The notes under the pieces are model-generated. The model was not told the origin of the DNA. It saw only the letters and a list, made by a program, of their open reading frames with translations, and did no database searches. DNA of 64,000 bases from Allodiplogaster sudhausi (taxonomy: Eukaryota; Nematoda; Chromadorea; Rhabditida; Diplogasteridae), in the NCBI GenBank assembly GCA_945643635.1, contig CALZFC010000256.1, forward strand, positions 23,501 through 87,500, in the 5' to 3' direction. Position 1 is the first letter of the stretch; each line of letters begins with the position of its first letter. Made by a program: the position numbers and the translations under genes. Positions 44,515-58,425 of this stretch are shown here, one piece after another.

Positions 44515-47500
44515 ATGCCTCCAGCAAAGAAGCCGGATGAAGGAGGCAAGGAAGCCTCTCCTCCGCCAACTCCCGGACTCCGTCGTTCGACTCGTCTCAA
44601 CTCGTCCAGGGTGCATTTCTTGGACGCGTAAAAAGAGATTACCTGATGTTGCACAACTTGCACGAAATTCTAAAAAAAAAGTATTCTAGAATTATGAAAT
44701 TGCTCTTGATTTTACTTCCCCGAAGCTACCCGCATGATTATTTCATTCATGTCTTTGATGTTTAGGGAAACAGTCGGGAGTCGTCTGCGGCGCCGTCGGA
44801 AGTTACAACAACAACAACATCATCAACAACAGCCGCGATAGCCAAGCGCCTCACTCGCGCCATTTCAGAGTGAGCTCAAGAATATGCTAGCTTATCTTAC
44901 TGGCCATTCTCATCTATTGCTAAAGAGAAGCAATTCCGTCGATGCTTTGCTGAATTGCAGTGTATATAAATGCATCGTGTAGGATTGCCGATATTGAAAG
45001 AAAAAAAGGCTGTTTTATTGTTGTCATCCGAAGGCCCAAGCATTATCGTTTGTTTTCAGTGCGGCCCCGAGTCTCAATGTGGCTACTCCACGATCCCGTA
45101 ACACATCAATTGTTAGCGTCTTATTTTGAATCTTAAGGAAAACTTTTATGTTGTGATTTTGTAATAATAGTTATCGTCAAAAACTTACTCTTTTTTTTCT
45201 TGATGAGCTAACCATAAATATAGAAGGCGCAATGTCTGAAGCATATCTTTATGACGTGGTAAAGACCAAGTTGTTAATTTCCTCATTGTTAGTCTTCAAC
45301 CACTTCGATGAATACGCCTTCGCGCCGCTCGACTCGCGGCGCGGTCCGCTCCACCGTGCCGACCATTGAGGAGGAGACAGAACAGCACGCGACCGTGCCG
45401 AGTACGTCTCTTGACTCCGCCCACCCGTCCACATTTGCTTTTTTTTATTTGTTCAACAACCACGGTCCTCAATCATCAACAGCAAATATTAAAAAAATAC
45501 TTTGGGAATAGAAATTATCTATAAGCTTATGTCCTTTTATCGCATAATATTGTACAATAATGCTGGATATTAATCTTTAAAAAAGAAGATAATTGCTGGA
45601 GAAATTGGATGATGTTTTAGGCGAAGTGACTCCGGCTAAGCATTCCATCGCTCCACTCGTCACTGATTCGGTAGCCAAGCGGAATCAGACGTTAGCCGAC
45701 AAACTTGTAAAGGTGAGGATCCCGGGTTTAAAAGGTGCCCTTTATTTTACGTAGCCACCCCTTGATTTTGGGCCTTCCAAGAGCCATAACTCATCTAGAA
45801 TTTGACGCGGTATATGGTGATCGTGTTTGTGGCCCGGCCCGGGAAGTATGGTGGAGAGCATAGAAACAGAACTTGTACGGTAAAAATCTTGGTGGGATGT
45901 GGCTCCAGGAAGGCCCATAATCAAGGGGTGGGAAAGTGTAAAAATTGCCACACCACCCCCTTCCTAACTCTTATTCTCTTTAGTCACTTCAAACGCCGTC
46001 GTCGCGCGCTTCACCACGACGAACGAGGAGTCAGCAAGCGGCTACCGACAACGTGGAAAGTGTCGTCAAGGAGGAGGAGGAGAACGAAGAGAATGAGGAG
46101 ATCAATAAGAAAGGTCAGAAATGGCTCTTGGATTTTGATCTTTGTGCAAACTACTATTCACGTCTCCTTGGAACTTTAGCAATATAAAAGGCAAGCATAT
46201 CAGTAAAAAATTTAACTGGCTTTTACATTAGACAGTAAGTGATGGGAATGGATTAGCTGAATTTGATCGAGGATTTTTTTGAATTTTTTTTTGTAAAAAA
46301 ATTCTGGACTTTGTTAAAAGCGTATTAAAGCTGTTTAATACCCTTATAAAAAATTTTTTAACATCCTTGTTCAGTGATTTCATCGCCCAAGAAAGTAGCG
46401 AGTGCGGATGATGTTGAGAAGAAGGAAGATGACGAGGAAACGACGGAAAAGGCGAAGAGAGGAAAGACGAAGGAATCACCAACCCCAGAACCGCGACGCA
46501 GCACCAGACGCGCGAGTGCTGTCGCTACTCAAGAACTCTCTAAGTATCTGCCTTAATTTATTACAGTAACACAACCTCACGTCTACTGTATCAGAGAACA
46601 ATATGAGCTGTTTATACTGATGTATGATTTTTCCCGGTCTCGAACCGCCACCCATTTTGATTTAAAAAAAGTAATGGTAGAAAAGAGATGATAGCATGAT
46701 AATCTCCTGCGTCTGAATGTGATTAACCTGGGATCAGTTCAGCAGATCAGTGGATTCTGAAATTCGTCTTTGGCTATCTTAACAGCTCGAGGTATCATTA
46801 GACACATTTTATTTTCAGCGGAAGTAGTTTGTTTGAGAAATTATCCCGAGCCCGTCTAATGTATTTTCAAGAATGAAGTTTTTTGTTTCAAAAAGAAATT
46901 TTTTTAAATAAAATACTTTACTAGAAACCCGGACGCGCTCCCTGCTGATGAAAATGAAAGTGAAGACGAACCGATGGACTGGGAGGAGGGACCGGTACGG
47001 TTTTTTTTTTGTTCATTTTTTAAAAGTACGCTTTCCTTTTGAGCAATTTTACCAATTTACCAAACAATAAGACATTGATAAGCACTAGTTTTGATGAATA
47101 AAAACAGCCTCCTTTATTTTCAGCAGAGGACTCCGATCCCCGGAAGAAGACTGAGTTTGGCAAGCAAAATGGAGACTCCAAAGGGAAGGAAGCAGGTTAT
47201 TATAAGGAGCTTTTACTAGTTTTGCGTGAATGGGACAGCAAAGATGAGTCTCCTTTGGGAATTGAAGAAAGTTATTCGCGTTGTATTAGTTTTAGTTTAT
47301 AACTGAGCAATTCAAAATATTCATGTATATACGTAAGAGATTTAATTTTTTTCATTAAAGATGATGTCATCTCCAACAAGCCCGAAGTCCAAGTACGATC
47401 ACAAGGTTTCTGTAGTTAACCTGGAATCTGACGGAGAAGAAGAGAGTGACAGCGAGAAGGAGGAAGAGAGCGTCAAGAAGACACCCATGAAATCACCAGT

Positions 47501-49414
47501 GAACTCGCCTATTATCAAGGTTTTGATAATGATTTATAGGAATTATATAATTCATATACAAATTCATCATTGTGTTGGTAACTTTGACACGGATTGCTGC
47601 AATATATTTCCGCTGAACCTTTATCCAACTCTAAAAAAAGGAATGATAGTAAACTCTTTAAAACTTGTCTAATATTTGATATTTGCACTGATTTAGCATG
47701 CGAAAGAAGAAATATTTTGATAATGTAAAAAAAGAAGTAAGTCTAATGTATTTAACTTGTTTCCTCCTTGCAGGTGACTGAATCTTCATCGGGAAAGAAG
47801 GTTTCTCCGATGAAGCCAGGAAGCTTTGGTCGGCCAGTGCCATCATTATCAGGGAGTGATGCAGATAGTGACGAGGAGGAGGAGGAAAGTACCCTCAAGG
47901 TGGTGGCCGCGAAGTCTCCTCAGAAGACGGAGGTGAACGATACAACTTTGAAAATAAATAAATGTAATTAATAGTTTATTATATATAAAGAATTATTGAG
48001 GCAGCAAGCTGTGTTTGTACAAAAAGAAATAACAATTTGATTTTAATGCTATTCCTTTTTACTTGTAGTCGTCTTGACTTCTTTAATTTTTTTTAATCTA
48101 GTGGATTTTTCTGTTAGAAAAAAACATATAAAAATTTTTACCTTCTTTTCTGATGTATGTGAACTTAACGAAATTCTTCAGCTGGCCGCTCTTGCTTCTC
48201 CTCGCCGCTCTCCTCGCAAAGAAACTGCAGAACAAACTGCAGCTTCGCTTTCTACGGTTGAAACTCCTGAGAAGGTTCGGCAATCACCGCTGTTTACTTA
48301 TATTATATTTAATAAATAGGTTACTAAAAGCATTTATATTTTACTTGTACAAAAAGACAAAAAATATCATATCAGGACGAATGTGAGTTGTCGTTATTTT
48401 AAGTGAATAAATGCCACTGTTGACTGCATGGAGAAACACGGTGGGGTAGGGGGAATTGGAACCGGAAATAAAGATTACGTCAAAATTCTGGGTGGTGTAT
48501 TGCTGCGGGAAGGTTCAAAATTAGGGTAGTTACGTAAAAGAGACAGTATCTTTGTAGCTCTGCTTATTTTACCGTATTCCTTTAGCTTGACTCACTGGCA
48601 TCTTCTCCACGTCGCTCGCTTCGAACGGCAAGTTCAGTCTCCGGAGAATTTGTCAGTGACCATACGGCCTCCAAGACTGACACCAACATAGGAAATGAAA
48701 AAAAAGATGCAATCAATACTTTACACATTGGAATTTTATACGCTTCTATTGCGCTTGTTAGTAAAGCATATAAAAAGCTATACTTTTGAAAATTTAATTC
48801 GATCAACATTGAAATTAAATTAATTTCGTGTAAATGTTTACTTGTACATGAAATAAATAATATTATATTTTTGAGAAAAAGTGAACAATTTCAGTCGTCG
48901 TCCAATAAGACGACACCCTTGGTGAGTCCGAAGAAGGCGGCTGTCGAGTTTCCTGCACTGGCCGCAGCGACTCCGTCACCGAAAACAACGCCGAAGATGT
49001 CTTCCGCCAAGAAGGTGCGAGGTTTAAAAAATATATATATATTTCGAATACAAATTATTAGTAACTAAAATTACAATCAACCTGGATCCTGCTTAATGCT
49101 CTGCTCATGGAAAACGGTTTATATGGAGCAAAATGGATTTAGGAAACAACGGTGCTGATCGTGACTTTTCTAGGAGTGCGCAGTTTCATCACATTGAATC
49201 TTACTCTTTCAGCTTCCATTAGACGTCTGTTTCTGACATCTCTCATTCGGATGATGACATGGATGCTCCCCGGCATTCTCATACTTTGAATTGCTACATA
49301 TTCAGCAGTTCTTTGTATTCTCACGGGCAGAAACTCGCAACGAGCAGAGGTTGTTTCTGTGAAGCAACTTGCACTGATGACAAGGGAGCAGCAGTGTTGG
49401 AGAGGTGGACTTGT

Positions 49415-49450
<36 letters not shown>

Positions 49451-49465
49451 GCGAAGAAAATGTAA
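44515..49465 (+). CDS. Nuclear Ser/Arg- and acid-rich protein, 15 exons
   Basis: Exons: 44515-44610, 44766-44869, 45060-45111, 45293-45401, 45621-45712, 45984-46113, 46375-46543, 46925-46994, 47124-47195, 47361-47519, 47774-47932, 48182-48274, 48586-48651, 48895-49014 and 49223 to about 49290 or on to the stop at 49465. The first fourteen sum to 1491 bases and are all in phase. A short basic motif recurs: TPGLRRSTRLN, TPSRRSTRGA, SPRRTRSQ, EPRRSTRRAS, SPRRSPRKE, SPRRSLRT. These alternate with acidic runs (EEEENEENEE, EEESDSEKEEE, DSDEEEEES). This charge pattern and the many SP sites suggest a disordered chromatin-associated phosphoprotein, but no family was recognised. The 3' end is uncertain because the last frame runs into a GA microsatellite. 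The start ATG is three bases after an AG. Confidence 0.85.
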
Positions 49466-50920
49466 CTGGGATAGAAGGTGAAATATAATAATTTCCCGTA
49501 AGTTGCGAATCCTAACCCTGAGAACAGCACTTATAACGCTGGCCAGAACATAAGAACTGTGTCTTCATCTTACTTTTCCTTCTCTTAAATAAAGGACATT
49601 CGCGCAGCGATTTCATCTTCTAGTACCATATAGTAGCATAGTTGAAGAGACTAGAGAATTAGTGCACTCTCTATTACTGTACTGGTCTGGCGGCAGACAG
49701 CGCGTTCCTTTGCTCCTTTCGCACACGGGTACACACAGAAGAGTAGACTGGAAGTACCCTGCGCACTTTAGAGAGCGAAAGAGGAGAGATAGGAGGGAGC
49801 AGAGAGAGAGAGATCGACAGAAGAAACAGAAAAAGTGCGAGAGAGAGAAGAGAGAGGGGAGAGAGATGAAAGAGAGAGAGAATGAAAAGGAGAAAGGAAT
49901 ATTACTGGTAGTTTTAAGCATGCGTCAACGCATGCAGCCTTGATACTTTATGATTGAATGACTTTCCTCTTACATCGTGATTCAGTGGCAAAACTTACGT
50001 TCCTTCGCGAAGCGTGCACCGGAAGCTTAACTTGTCGAAGCTATTCATTAGTGGGTGGGTTTTTTTTCTCGCTCTTTCATGCACCAGTTTTCTCTCTCTG
50101 ATATTCTGCGTTTCCCCTCCCCAACAGTTTCATGGTGTCATCGTGATGAAATGTGCTTGATGATTATTCGTAACAAAAAAGAGAGATTGTTCCCAATTTT
50201 TCGAATTTATTAAAAAAAAAAAGATATTTTGAACAGCATCCTCGCTCTCCTCTTCTCATGAGGTGAGAATAGAAATATGTTGCTATTTAACAAAGTATGG
50301 ATCTTGTAATCTTACCGAGCATTGATGGCCAAGCCCCACTCCTATCTGTGTTATCTGTTTCAATATTTTCAATATCCATTCCCCCCTCCCTCCCCCCCCC
50401 CCCACCACCCCCAAAGGCTTTCCTTCCCTATCCCTAGACTAGACATATATGCTAGTCGCTCGGCTCATGCAAAAAGAACGCAAACCAAGAAAGGCTTGCG
50501 AGCGAAGAAATGGGGAGTGACCCAGTCATTACCTGCAATTCTCTCCATTTTCTTTCCCGATTTCTCACTTTTCGAACGTTCTGTCTCTTTTCGTTCAAAT
50601 TGTAAGAGAGTACTATGGAGCTGTAAGGTTCAAGATGGGAACACCTACAATTACAAAGATGTTACAGAGTAGCAATCGCTTGGCCTATTTGCTTGCAACC
50701 ATTCAATATTCTTTTCTCTCTCTTCCTTTCTCACTCGCTCAATATATGATTGGTCCTCTTTTTCACCGTTCGTTCTGTTGCGTCTTTCTCGCTGTCGCTC
50801 TCTCTCTCTCTCTCACTCACTTCCCCTCTTCCCGACCCATCGTGCCGGTCCAAACTAGCTGTATATACACAAACACATGCTCGGGCGGCGAACGCGAGAG
50901 CAGAACACGCCAGCGGCCGA

Positions 50921-50939
<19 letters not shown>

Positions 50940-50958
<19 letters not shown>

Positions 50959-51350
50959 AGAGGGTGAGGGGCAGAGAGCGAATGAGAGAGAGGGAAGTTG
51001 ACAAGGCCGCCATGCAAAACTTGAGCTTCAACGCCAGTCTTCTGATGTCGTAGGTGAGAACGGGGCAAGAGGGGCACGGTGCTGGTTGACAGTGTGACGA
51101 AACTTTGAGAGGGGGAAGAGGTAAAGCTTGAGGGGACGAGAGAGAGAGAGAGAGAGAGAGAGCGAAGAGGGTGAGGGGCAGAGAGCGAATGAGAGAGAGG
51201 GAAGTTGACAAGGCCGCCATGCAAAACTTGAGCTTCAACGCCAGTCTTCTGATGTCGTAGGTGAGAACGGGGCAAGAGGGGCACGGTGCTGGTTGACAGT
51301 GTGACGAAACTTTGAGAGGGGGAAGAGGTAAAGCTTGAGGGGACGAGAGA
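50940..51350. repeat. Tandem duplication, unit 207 bp, two copies
   Basis: The block from agcgaagagggtgaggggca through acaaggccgccatgcaaaac and gaggtaaagcttgaggggac is present twice, 207 bases apart, with near identity. Both are flanked by GA tracts, which probably drove the duplication. Confidence 0.97.
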
Positions 51351-51733
51351 GAGGGAGAGAATGAGAGAGGGAGGGCGCGAGAGAGATTGAGATTGAAAAA
51401 TGAGGGGCAGAAAGTATGTACAAACAACAGCGAATAACGGTAGGTTGTCGTTTCCTTTGCTCTGTCTCCCGCTATATCTTCCATCTTTTCTTTCCTTGTC
51501 ACCCGGCTCTCTTGTTCTCTCTCTCCTTCTCTTTTCGCTCCTCTTCTCTCCTCCATCATAAAACCCTATGCAAAGTGATGGTGTCTCCCCTCCCGCACAG
51601 TTCTTTCTCCTCCCCAGAGACTCGCTCCTCTCTCAGTTTATTGGTAGACGAAGGTGCCAGCCAGCTAGAGCCAGCCTTGTCATTGCAAGTGACTGTTGAC
51701 TATACACGTTCAGCTCTTTCTGTCTCTCTCTAC

Positions 51734-51780
<47 letters not shown>

Positions 51781-53576
51781 ACTATCTCTATGTCCCTCTC
51801 GCAGTCGCTCGCTCCCTGTTCTTCTCTCATTGCCTTTCACTCTAGCTCTTATCCTATCTCGTAATATCAATGCCCACTAGGAGTGGTCTACATTTGCGGT
51901 CTCCTCCCTCCTCAATCAATTATGTCATAATGTCGAGGGTGAGTTGTGTTTTTCTTTTCGGAAATCTCTTGGTTGTTACCAAAAGCTCACGATCTATCAA
52001 TTGGAAAAACTTTAAAGTTTTGAGATGTTTATCGCCCGTAACGTACAATATAGGATCTAGTACAGCATGCACTGTCTGTCTGGTAATGAACACTAGCACA
52101 GAGAGAGAGAGAGAGCAACAGAGAGAGAGAAACAGAAAAGAGAGAGAGAGAGGAAGAGAAAGAGTGGAAAAGCTGAATGAAAGCATGGATCTACAAGCAG
52201 GTTCAAGCTACGTTCATTGATCCAATTACCTGGCCGACACCCCTCTTCTCCTGTCTCTCGTTCTCCTCCCCCTCCTCCCATCTCTTGCACCACCACCCAC
52301 AATTCTCCCACTCCAGTCTTTCGCCCTGCCTCTTCAAGCTGCCATTCTGATTTACTGTAGTCTGCTTTTCTCTCTCTCTCTCTCTCTCTCTCTCGCTCTC
52401 TCTCTCTCTCTGTCTTGTAATCTCTCAGTTTTCTAATCCATCCACAGCTTCCAACCACTAGTTACAGGCGTGCTTTTGTTGCAGCGGCTGGGGACATTCT
52501 TTCTCTCACTCCGTTATTTTTGTCTGCCTCTCTCTCGCTGTTTCTCTCTCTCTTTCTCTTTCTGTCTCTCTCTCTCTCTCTCTCGCAATTATGTCACCCA
52601 ATTTTGGTGAGTCTCTTCTCGCTTTGGCAGAGAGGCAGCTTAATGTCCATTTCACTTCCACTCGGAGTGCCATTCCAATTGAGAGGCGCAATCCGTGTTG
52701 CTGAAATACGCGCTGCTTTTATCACCTTCCTTCATTTCGCCAGCTTGCCGCTTTCTACTTCATATTTCCTCTTTCTTGATAACTGCGCCCGCTCCTTATC
52801 AATCTTTGATCATTCCCAGGCAGTTTTCAATTCATGGGTTTACAAGTTAAAATTACATGGTCATTTGCACCAATTCCGCATTCAGCTTCATTGATCAGGA
52901 ATTTGTTGACAGGATCATGTGAAAAGTGAGGAGAGGTAAGTGTTACATGAGGAAGCGAATGGAGGAGAGAGAGGTGGAAAGGCAGAGAGACGGAATAGAG
53001 AGAGAGAGAGAGAGAAAATGGTGAGATGGGGAGAAAGAGAGAGAGAAAATGGAGAGAGAGAGAGAGAGTATTACAGTCAATACCCGCTCTCTGTAGAAGA
53101 TCGTTTAAAAGATAAGGCGTTAAACGACTCGATTCGTGAATTGAGAAGGAGAATGAGTAGTCGAGCGTGGGTCAGGCAGCCGGACACGGTCTTGATTGAT
53201 AGATGAAGGGAGAGAGAGAGGGAGAGACAAAGAGAGAGAGATGGGAGGGAGAGAGAGAGAGAACGAAGAATGTAGAAGAGAGGAAAGGGAAGAGAAAGAA
53301 AGAGAGAAGAAATCTGCGCAGTGGTGAAGTGAAGTGACTAGTTTGCCCGCCGGCGACTTTTTCTGCTTTGACATTGAGTTGACGGTGATGCCTAGTGATA
53401 GAGCGAAGCGAGTTTACTGTAGGTTAGTATCGTTTATCTTGAGTCAAAGTAGGAACATGGTGATATAAAGGAAAAAGGCCAGGCTTTAAGTAGTATTTGT
53501 GAGATCTACAAGATTAATATTATATTAAGGAAGTTTAACAAAAAGTTGCTCCAAATACTGCTAATTAAATCCCAAA

Positions 53577-53819
53577 TTAGTTCCTGGTACCGTCGAAAAG
53601 AATTGCACGAGGGTCTGATTTGTCTGTCCCTGATCTTTCTCTGATTGTGAGGATGTGCATACTACGCCCTTGAAGGAACGGCCTGCTATTCTTCCGATTC
53701 TTATCAGACATTGTTACTGACAATGTGGCGATGTGGAAAAGGGTGCTCCAGTCTGGCTGGGGCACCACAGTTCTCTCTGTAGCTATGGCTTTGCTGAAGG
53801 CCTTTGATGATGATGTCAA
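53577..53819 (-). other. 80-codon open frame with balanced codons, status unknown
   Basis: ATG-started frame MTSSSKAFSKAIATERTVVP, ending RAILFDGTRN and TAA. Unlike its neighbours it is not low-complexity. No splice signals, family resemblance or promoter were seen, so it may be chance. Confidence 0.25.
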
Positions 53820-54014
53820 GCTATATAATTGAGTTTTTCATGCATACAAATAGGATTAAAGAATAGTATCCGGAAACCGACCATCCAACATTCACTAATC
53901 CAACTCACGTGCTTGTTAAAGGCACCGAGGTCAGCTAGTGCGGGATTTGGGTCCCCGTGTTGTAAATGTGGGATTATTTGTAGACAAACTTGGCTGACAG
54001 ATTGAGAGAGAGGT

Positions 54015-54045
<31 letters not shown>

Positions 54046-54424
54046 GGATTATGAGGGCGTTAGAGTATGATGCATGCAGAGGGGCATACATCCGCACTAG
54101 TACTTTGGGATGTTTTCACCGATGAGAGGGGACGAAGAGGGAAGACGATAGGGAGAGAGCACGCGCAGGAGAGTCGGACGTGAGGAGAGAGAAATGGGGA
54201 ATAGAGAGAGAGAGAGAAAGAAAGAGAGAGAGAGATAGAGAGAGAGAGAAAATTGAAGTCTCGCCCGCTGCCCGACTGCTCCGGTGATGTTTGTAGACTG
54301 ATGGTTGAAGGAGGACGAAGGTGAGACAGAAGGCTGCCGACAGAATTTCTCTCATGTTTTCTTGTTTGCCTGTCTGTATGCTTCTCTCTCTCTCTCTCTC
54401 TCTCGTTCTCGCTCTCTCTCTCTA

Positions 54425-54469
<45 letters not shown>

Positions 54470-55909
54470 CTCGGTCTCTCTCTCTCTCTCTCGTTCTGTC
54501 TCACTCTCTCGTTTTCTTCCCACTTTCCCTTTATTTCCCCTTTGGAAAGTGCACACTTCTCAAATGGCTATTTTGCGAAGCAATGTATATATTACGAGTG
54601 ATTTGAGTGGAATCATTGACTGTTTAATATATATTCACGCAGTCTTTTTTAGTACCATCTTTTGCATCATCTGATATATAGAAAATCTTTTATGTATGCA
54701 TACTCTTGAGATTCGATCAGGAAAGCTTGTACTTTGGGCGAAAGAATTTGTGAGTTGGTGTTGTATTAGATGGATGGATAGAGAGAGAGAGAGCGAGAGA
54801 TGAGAGATAGAAGTAGAGAGATATGAGAGAGTGAGAGAAAAAGAACAATGAGATTGAGGGAGAGAGACAGATGAAGAAGGATGGATCATGGTACTGTCCA
54901 CCTCATATCCCGGATAAGAACAGAGAGGTTTCTTCCTTCCAGCCCATCCTTTTTCTATTCAATGAAATAAAGTGTGGATTGCGAAGGATGCGACGAAATT
55001 TTGCCGTGAAACTACATAGGGAAAGTTTTCTTTTACCTTCGTAGCGAAATATTTCTCTTATTTCTCGCTGCTGTCTCGTTAGTACTGTTTGGTCATTAGT
55101 TTTAACCGCTCGAGTTTTCCACTGCATTGCCATCGATGTAGTTGGTTGAATGCCGAGAGAGAGAGGGGGAAGAGAAAGGAAAGGGAGAGAGAGAGAGAAA
55201 GGATAGAGGTAGAGAAAGGAGAGAAAGAGAGAGAGAGGAAGAGAAAGGAGAGAGGGAGGGAAAGGAGAGAAAGAAAGACAGATTTAGAAAATGGAGTGAT
55301 GGAGAGACAGAACATGCATACCCTAGGGCAACATTGGAAACAAGAATGCGTGAGGGGAGCAGCGTGATTTAAGAGTGCCAGCCGTTCGTTTGAAGGCCAC
55401 ACCTTGTGAGCGATGTCTTCTATCTACCTATAGGCGTTTGAACTGCTTACGAGTCTTTAATATACACATCTTTTACTAGATTGCACTCCTGCAAATAGCT
55501 TTGCATGCAGTGCACCTTCTTTGGATCCGCACGCAAGTTGAACCATTTCACTCGCTCATTGGTTATCGGTTGTTCGTTATGCCATAGAGTAATTTTTTTT
55601 TCCTTGTGGTAGAAAGAACTGCTTTCCTTGTTTCGTTTCTTTTTTTTTCTTAATTTTGGGTTATCTACTCATATCTTTGCAAATCCCATGACTCTATGAG
55701 ATCCCCAAACTTTCTCCGGTGGCTCTCATATCTCTCTATGTCTCTCTCATCTCTCTCTCTCTCTCGCTTTGTCTCTCTCTCGCTCTCTCTCTCTCTCTCT
55801 GCCTCTCATTCTTTCTCTTTCTCCTTGCTTCTACATATGAGATTTCGTTTTCCTCATCTCTTTGCCCTTCCTGAGCTTACCTGCCTCACTATACTGAATG
55901 TGACTAATC

Positions 55910-55953
<44 letters not shown>

Positions 55954-56195
55954 GTTATTACTCACTCTCTCTCCCCCGCTCTCCTACTGTCTGTGTCTCC
56001 CTGTCTTTCGTTCTCTCTCTCCCGCTCTCCCACTCCCGTTTCACCCTCCCTTCCGCATTAGTGTTCACAGCTTGCGCCTTGGCACGAGACGCGGGCTGTT
56101 CCTCCCATTCAAACCATTTCAGCGCTCTCCCTGCAAAAGAAGACTGACAGACGTTTGTTTGATGAACTCTAGCGGGAGAGAGAGAGAGCGAGAGG

Positions 56196-56233
<38 letters not shown>

Positions 56234-57272
56234 GGACCAATCTCTGCTCGCATATACCACGAGCTCAGGCATCTTTTCAGACATCAGGCTGCATAGGAGG
56301 TTTGCAGCTTTGCCAGGCCAGCAAGCCATGTGGCTATCTATGAAATGCAGAAGCGAAAAAGGGAGAGAGAGTGAGTAAGAAAGAGAGAGAGAGAGGGAGT
56401 AAGAAAGAGAGAGGGAGAGAGAGAGAGAGAAAGAAAGAGAGAATGGTAGGGACGGGCGATTGAAATTGCTCCAAGTTCGATTTGGTCATTTTGATTTATG
56501 CTGTCACGTCCATTTGAGCCACTCGCTTGCATTTGTTGACTTGTCAGAAAGAATCTCGATGAAATTGAATCTGTTGTCATTTCGCGAACATACTTTGATA
56601 GCCTCTGATCGTGTTCAATTGCTGGCCAAGAATCGCTACGTGTGATTTGACGCATTGATTTTTAGCAGAGAGAAAATGGACGAAGAGAAAGAGAGGGAAA
56701 GAAAAAAGAGAGAGATACTTGAGGGAGGGAGAGAGAATCGAGAGAGAAAGAGAGAGCTGCTAGATTGATCAAAGGGTTTTCAGCAAGAGTGGAAATAGAA
56801 AAGAGACTCGCCCGCTTGTGCAAAGATGAAGAAGCGAGCCAGCTAGAGGAGAAAGGGGCCAAAAAAGAGGACCGTGAGTTCAACTCTCTCAGTCTTGAGA
56901 CTATAAAGGGAGTGTTCGTCAGTGCCGCCGGTTTTTGAGACCGAGAAAAAGATACAGATGGAGAGAGACTGAGAGAGAGAGAGCGAGAGAGAGAGAGAGA
57001 GGAAGAGATGGAGAGAGAAAGAGAGCGAGGAAGAGAGTTAGAGAGAAACAGAGAAGAAAGAAAAGCAGACGAGCTTCTCCAACATTGTATCCGAATGACC
57101 TCTTGGTCAAAGCTTTCATCATCATCCCTTGCTGCTTTGTGACTGAGTGTGCTTTCGGATTGTACAATCTAGTTTGGTCGAGATCTTAGAGCGGACATCA
57201 AGAACGTGATATTCGTTTGAATGTGTAGAGAATTGCATTTGTAGGGCTTGCGCGTAATTACATACTACATGG

Positions 57273-57320
<48 letters not shown>

Positions 57321-57505
57321 TTCTCTCTCCTCTCTCTCTCTCCAGCTTCATGCATGGCATGAACTTCCTTACTAAGAAGCCTTGCAAAGCTGCCTTGGGC
57401 GTTTCTCATCTAAATAGACATAAAATGACAAAAAGCGTCGTCTTCACACCTTTCCTTTCCGCTATCTCTGTCTCTTTCCCTCACTTTATCGTCTCTCTCT
57501 CTCTC

Positions 57506-57549
<44 letters not shown>

Positions 57550-57587
57550 TCTCTCTCTCTCTCTCTCTCTTCCTCTCTCTCTCGCTC

Positions 57588-57641
<54 letters not shown>

Positions 57642-57836
57642 TTCTCTCCCGTTCATACGACTACACTCCATCGCTCCCCTTCCTGCTTCTCTCACTGACT
57701 TGGACGCCCAAAGGCACAGCCAACTTGTCGACACCAATCGACTTGGTTCCTTTTTCTCTTTCTCTCCCTCTCTTTCTCTTTCGCGCGCTCTCTCTCTCTC
57801 TCTCTCTCTTTCTCTCTTCTCTCTCTTCTCTCTCTC

Positions 57837-57880
<44 letters not shown>

Positions 57881-57905
57881 CTCTCTTCTCTCTCTTCTCT
57901 CTCTC

Positions 57906-57950
<45 letters not shown>

Positions 57951-58181
57951 TTTAGACTATTCATTCCTTTCACTATGCTGTCAAGTTCAGACGCGTTTCG
58001 CTGGTGGCCCCCTTTTCTTCCCAACCCCAGTGACTGCTAAAAATACTTTTCATTTTTTATTCATGTCTTTTACTTACACTAAGAAATGTACGCGCTCTGA
58101 GGAAGATGAGCAGCTCTTTGTTGAGTAAGATGAGACTAACAGCAGAAAGCTCTCTCTCTCTCTCTCTCTTTCTCCTCTCTC

Positions 58182-58226
<45 letters not shown>

Positions 58227-58381
58227 TTTCTCTCTCTCCAAAAGGAAAAGAAATAGCTTGCTCGGTCCTTTACTTTTATCGCCAAAATTGCACATGTTTT
58301 TCTCCTTATCGTACATCTTTTGTCTACCTCAACCCCATTTTCTTTTTCTTTCTTTACCCCTTTACCTCTCTCTCACTTACT

Positions 58382-58425
<44 letters not shown>

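Noticed and set aside
50855..51559. 234-codon minus-strand frame with an internal repeat
   Set aside because: The repeat is the 207-bp tandem duplication (207 is divisible by three, so the frame persists); the rest is GA tract.
57248..58128. Long frames of Ser/Leu and Arg/Glu residues on both strands
   Set aside because: They follow (CT)n/(GA)n tracts exactly and have no splice or start context.
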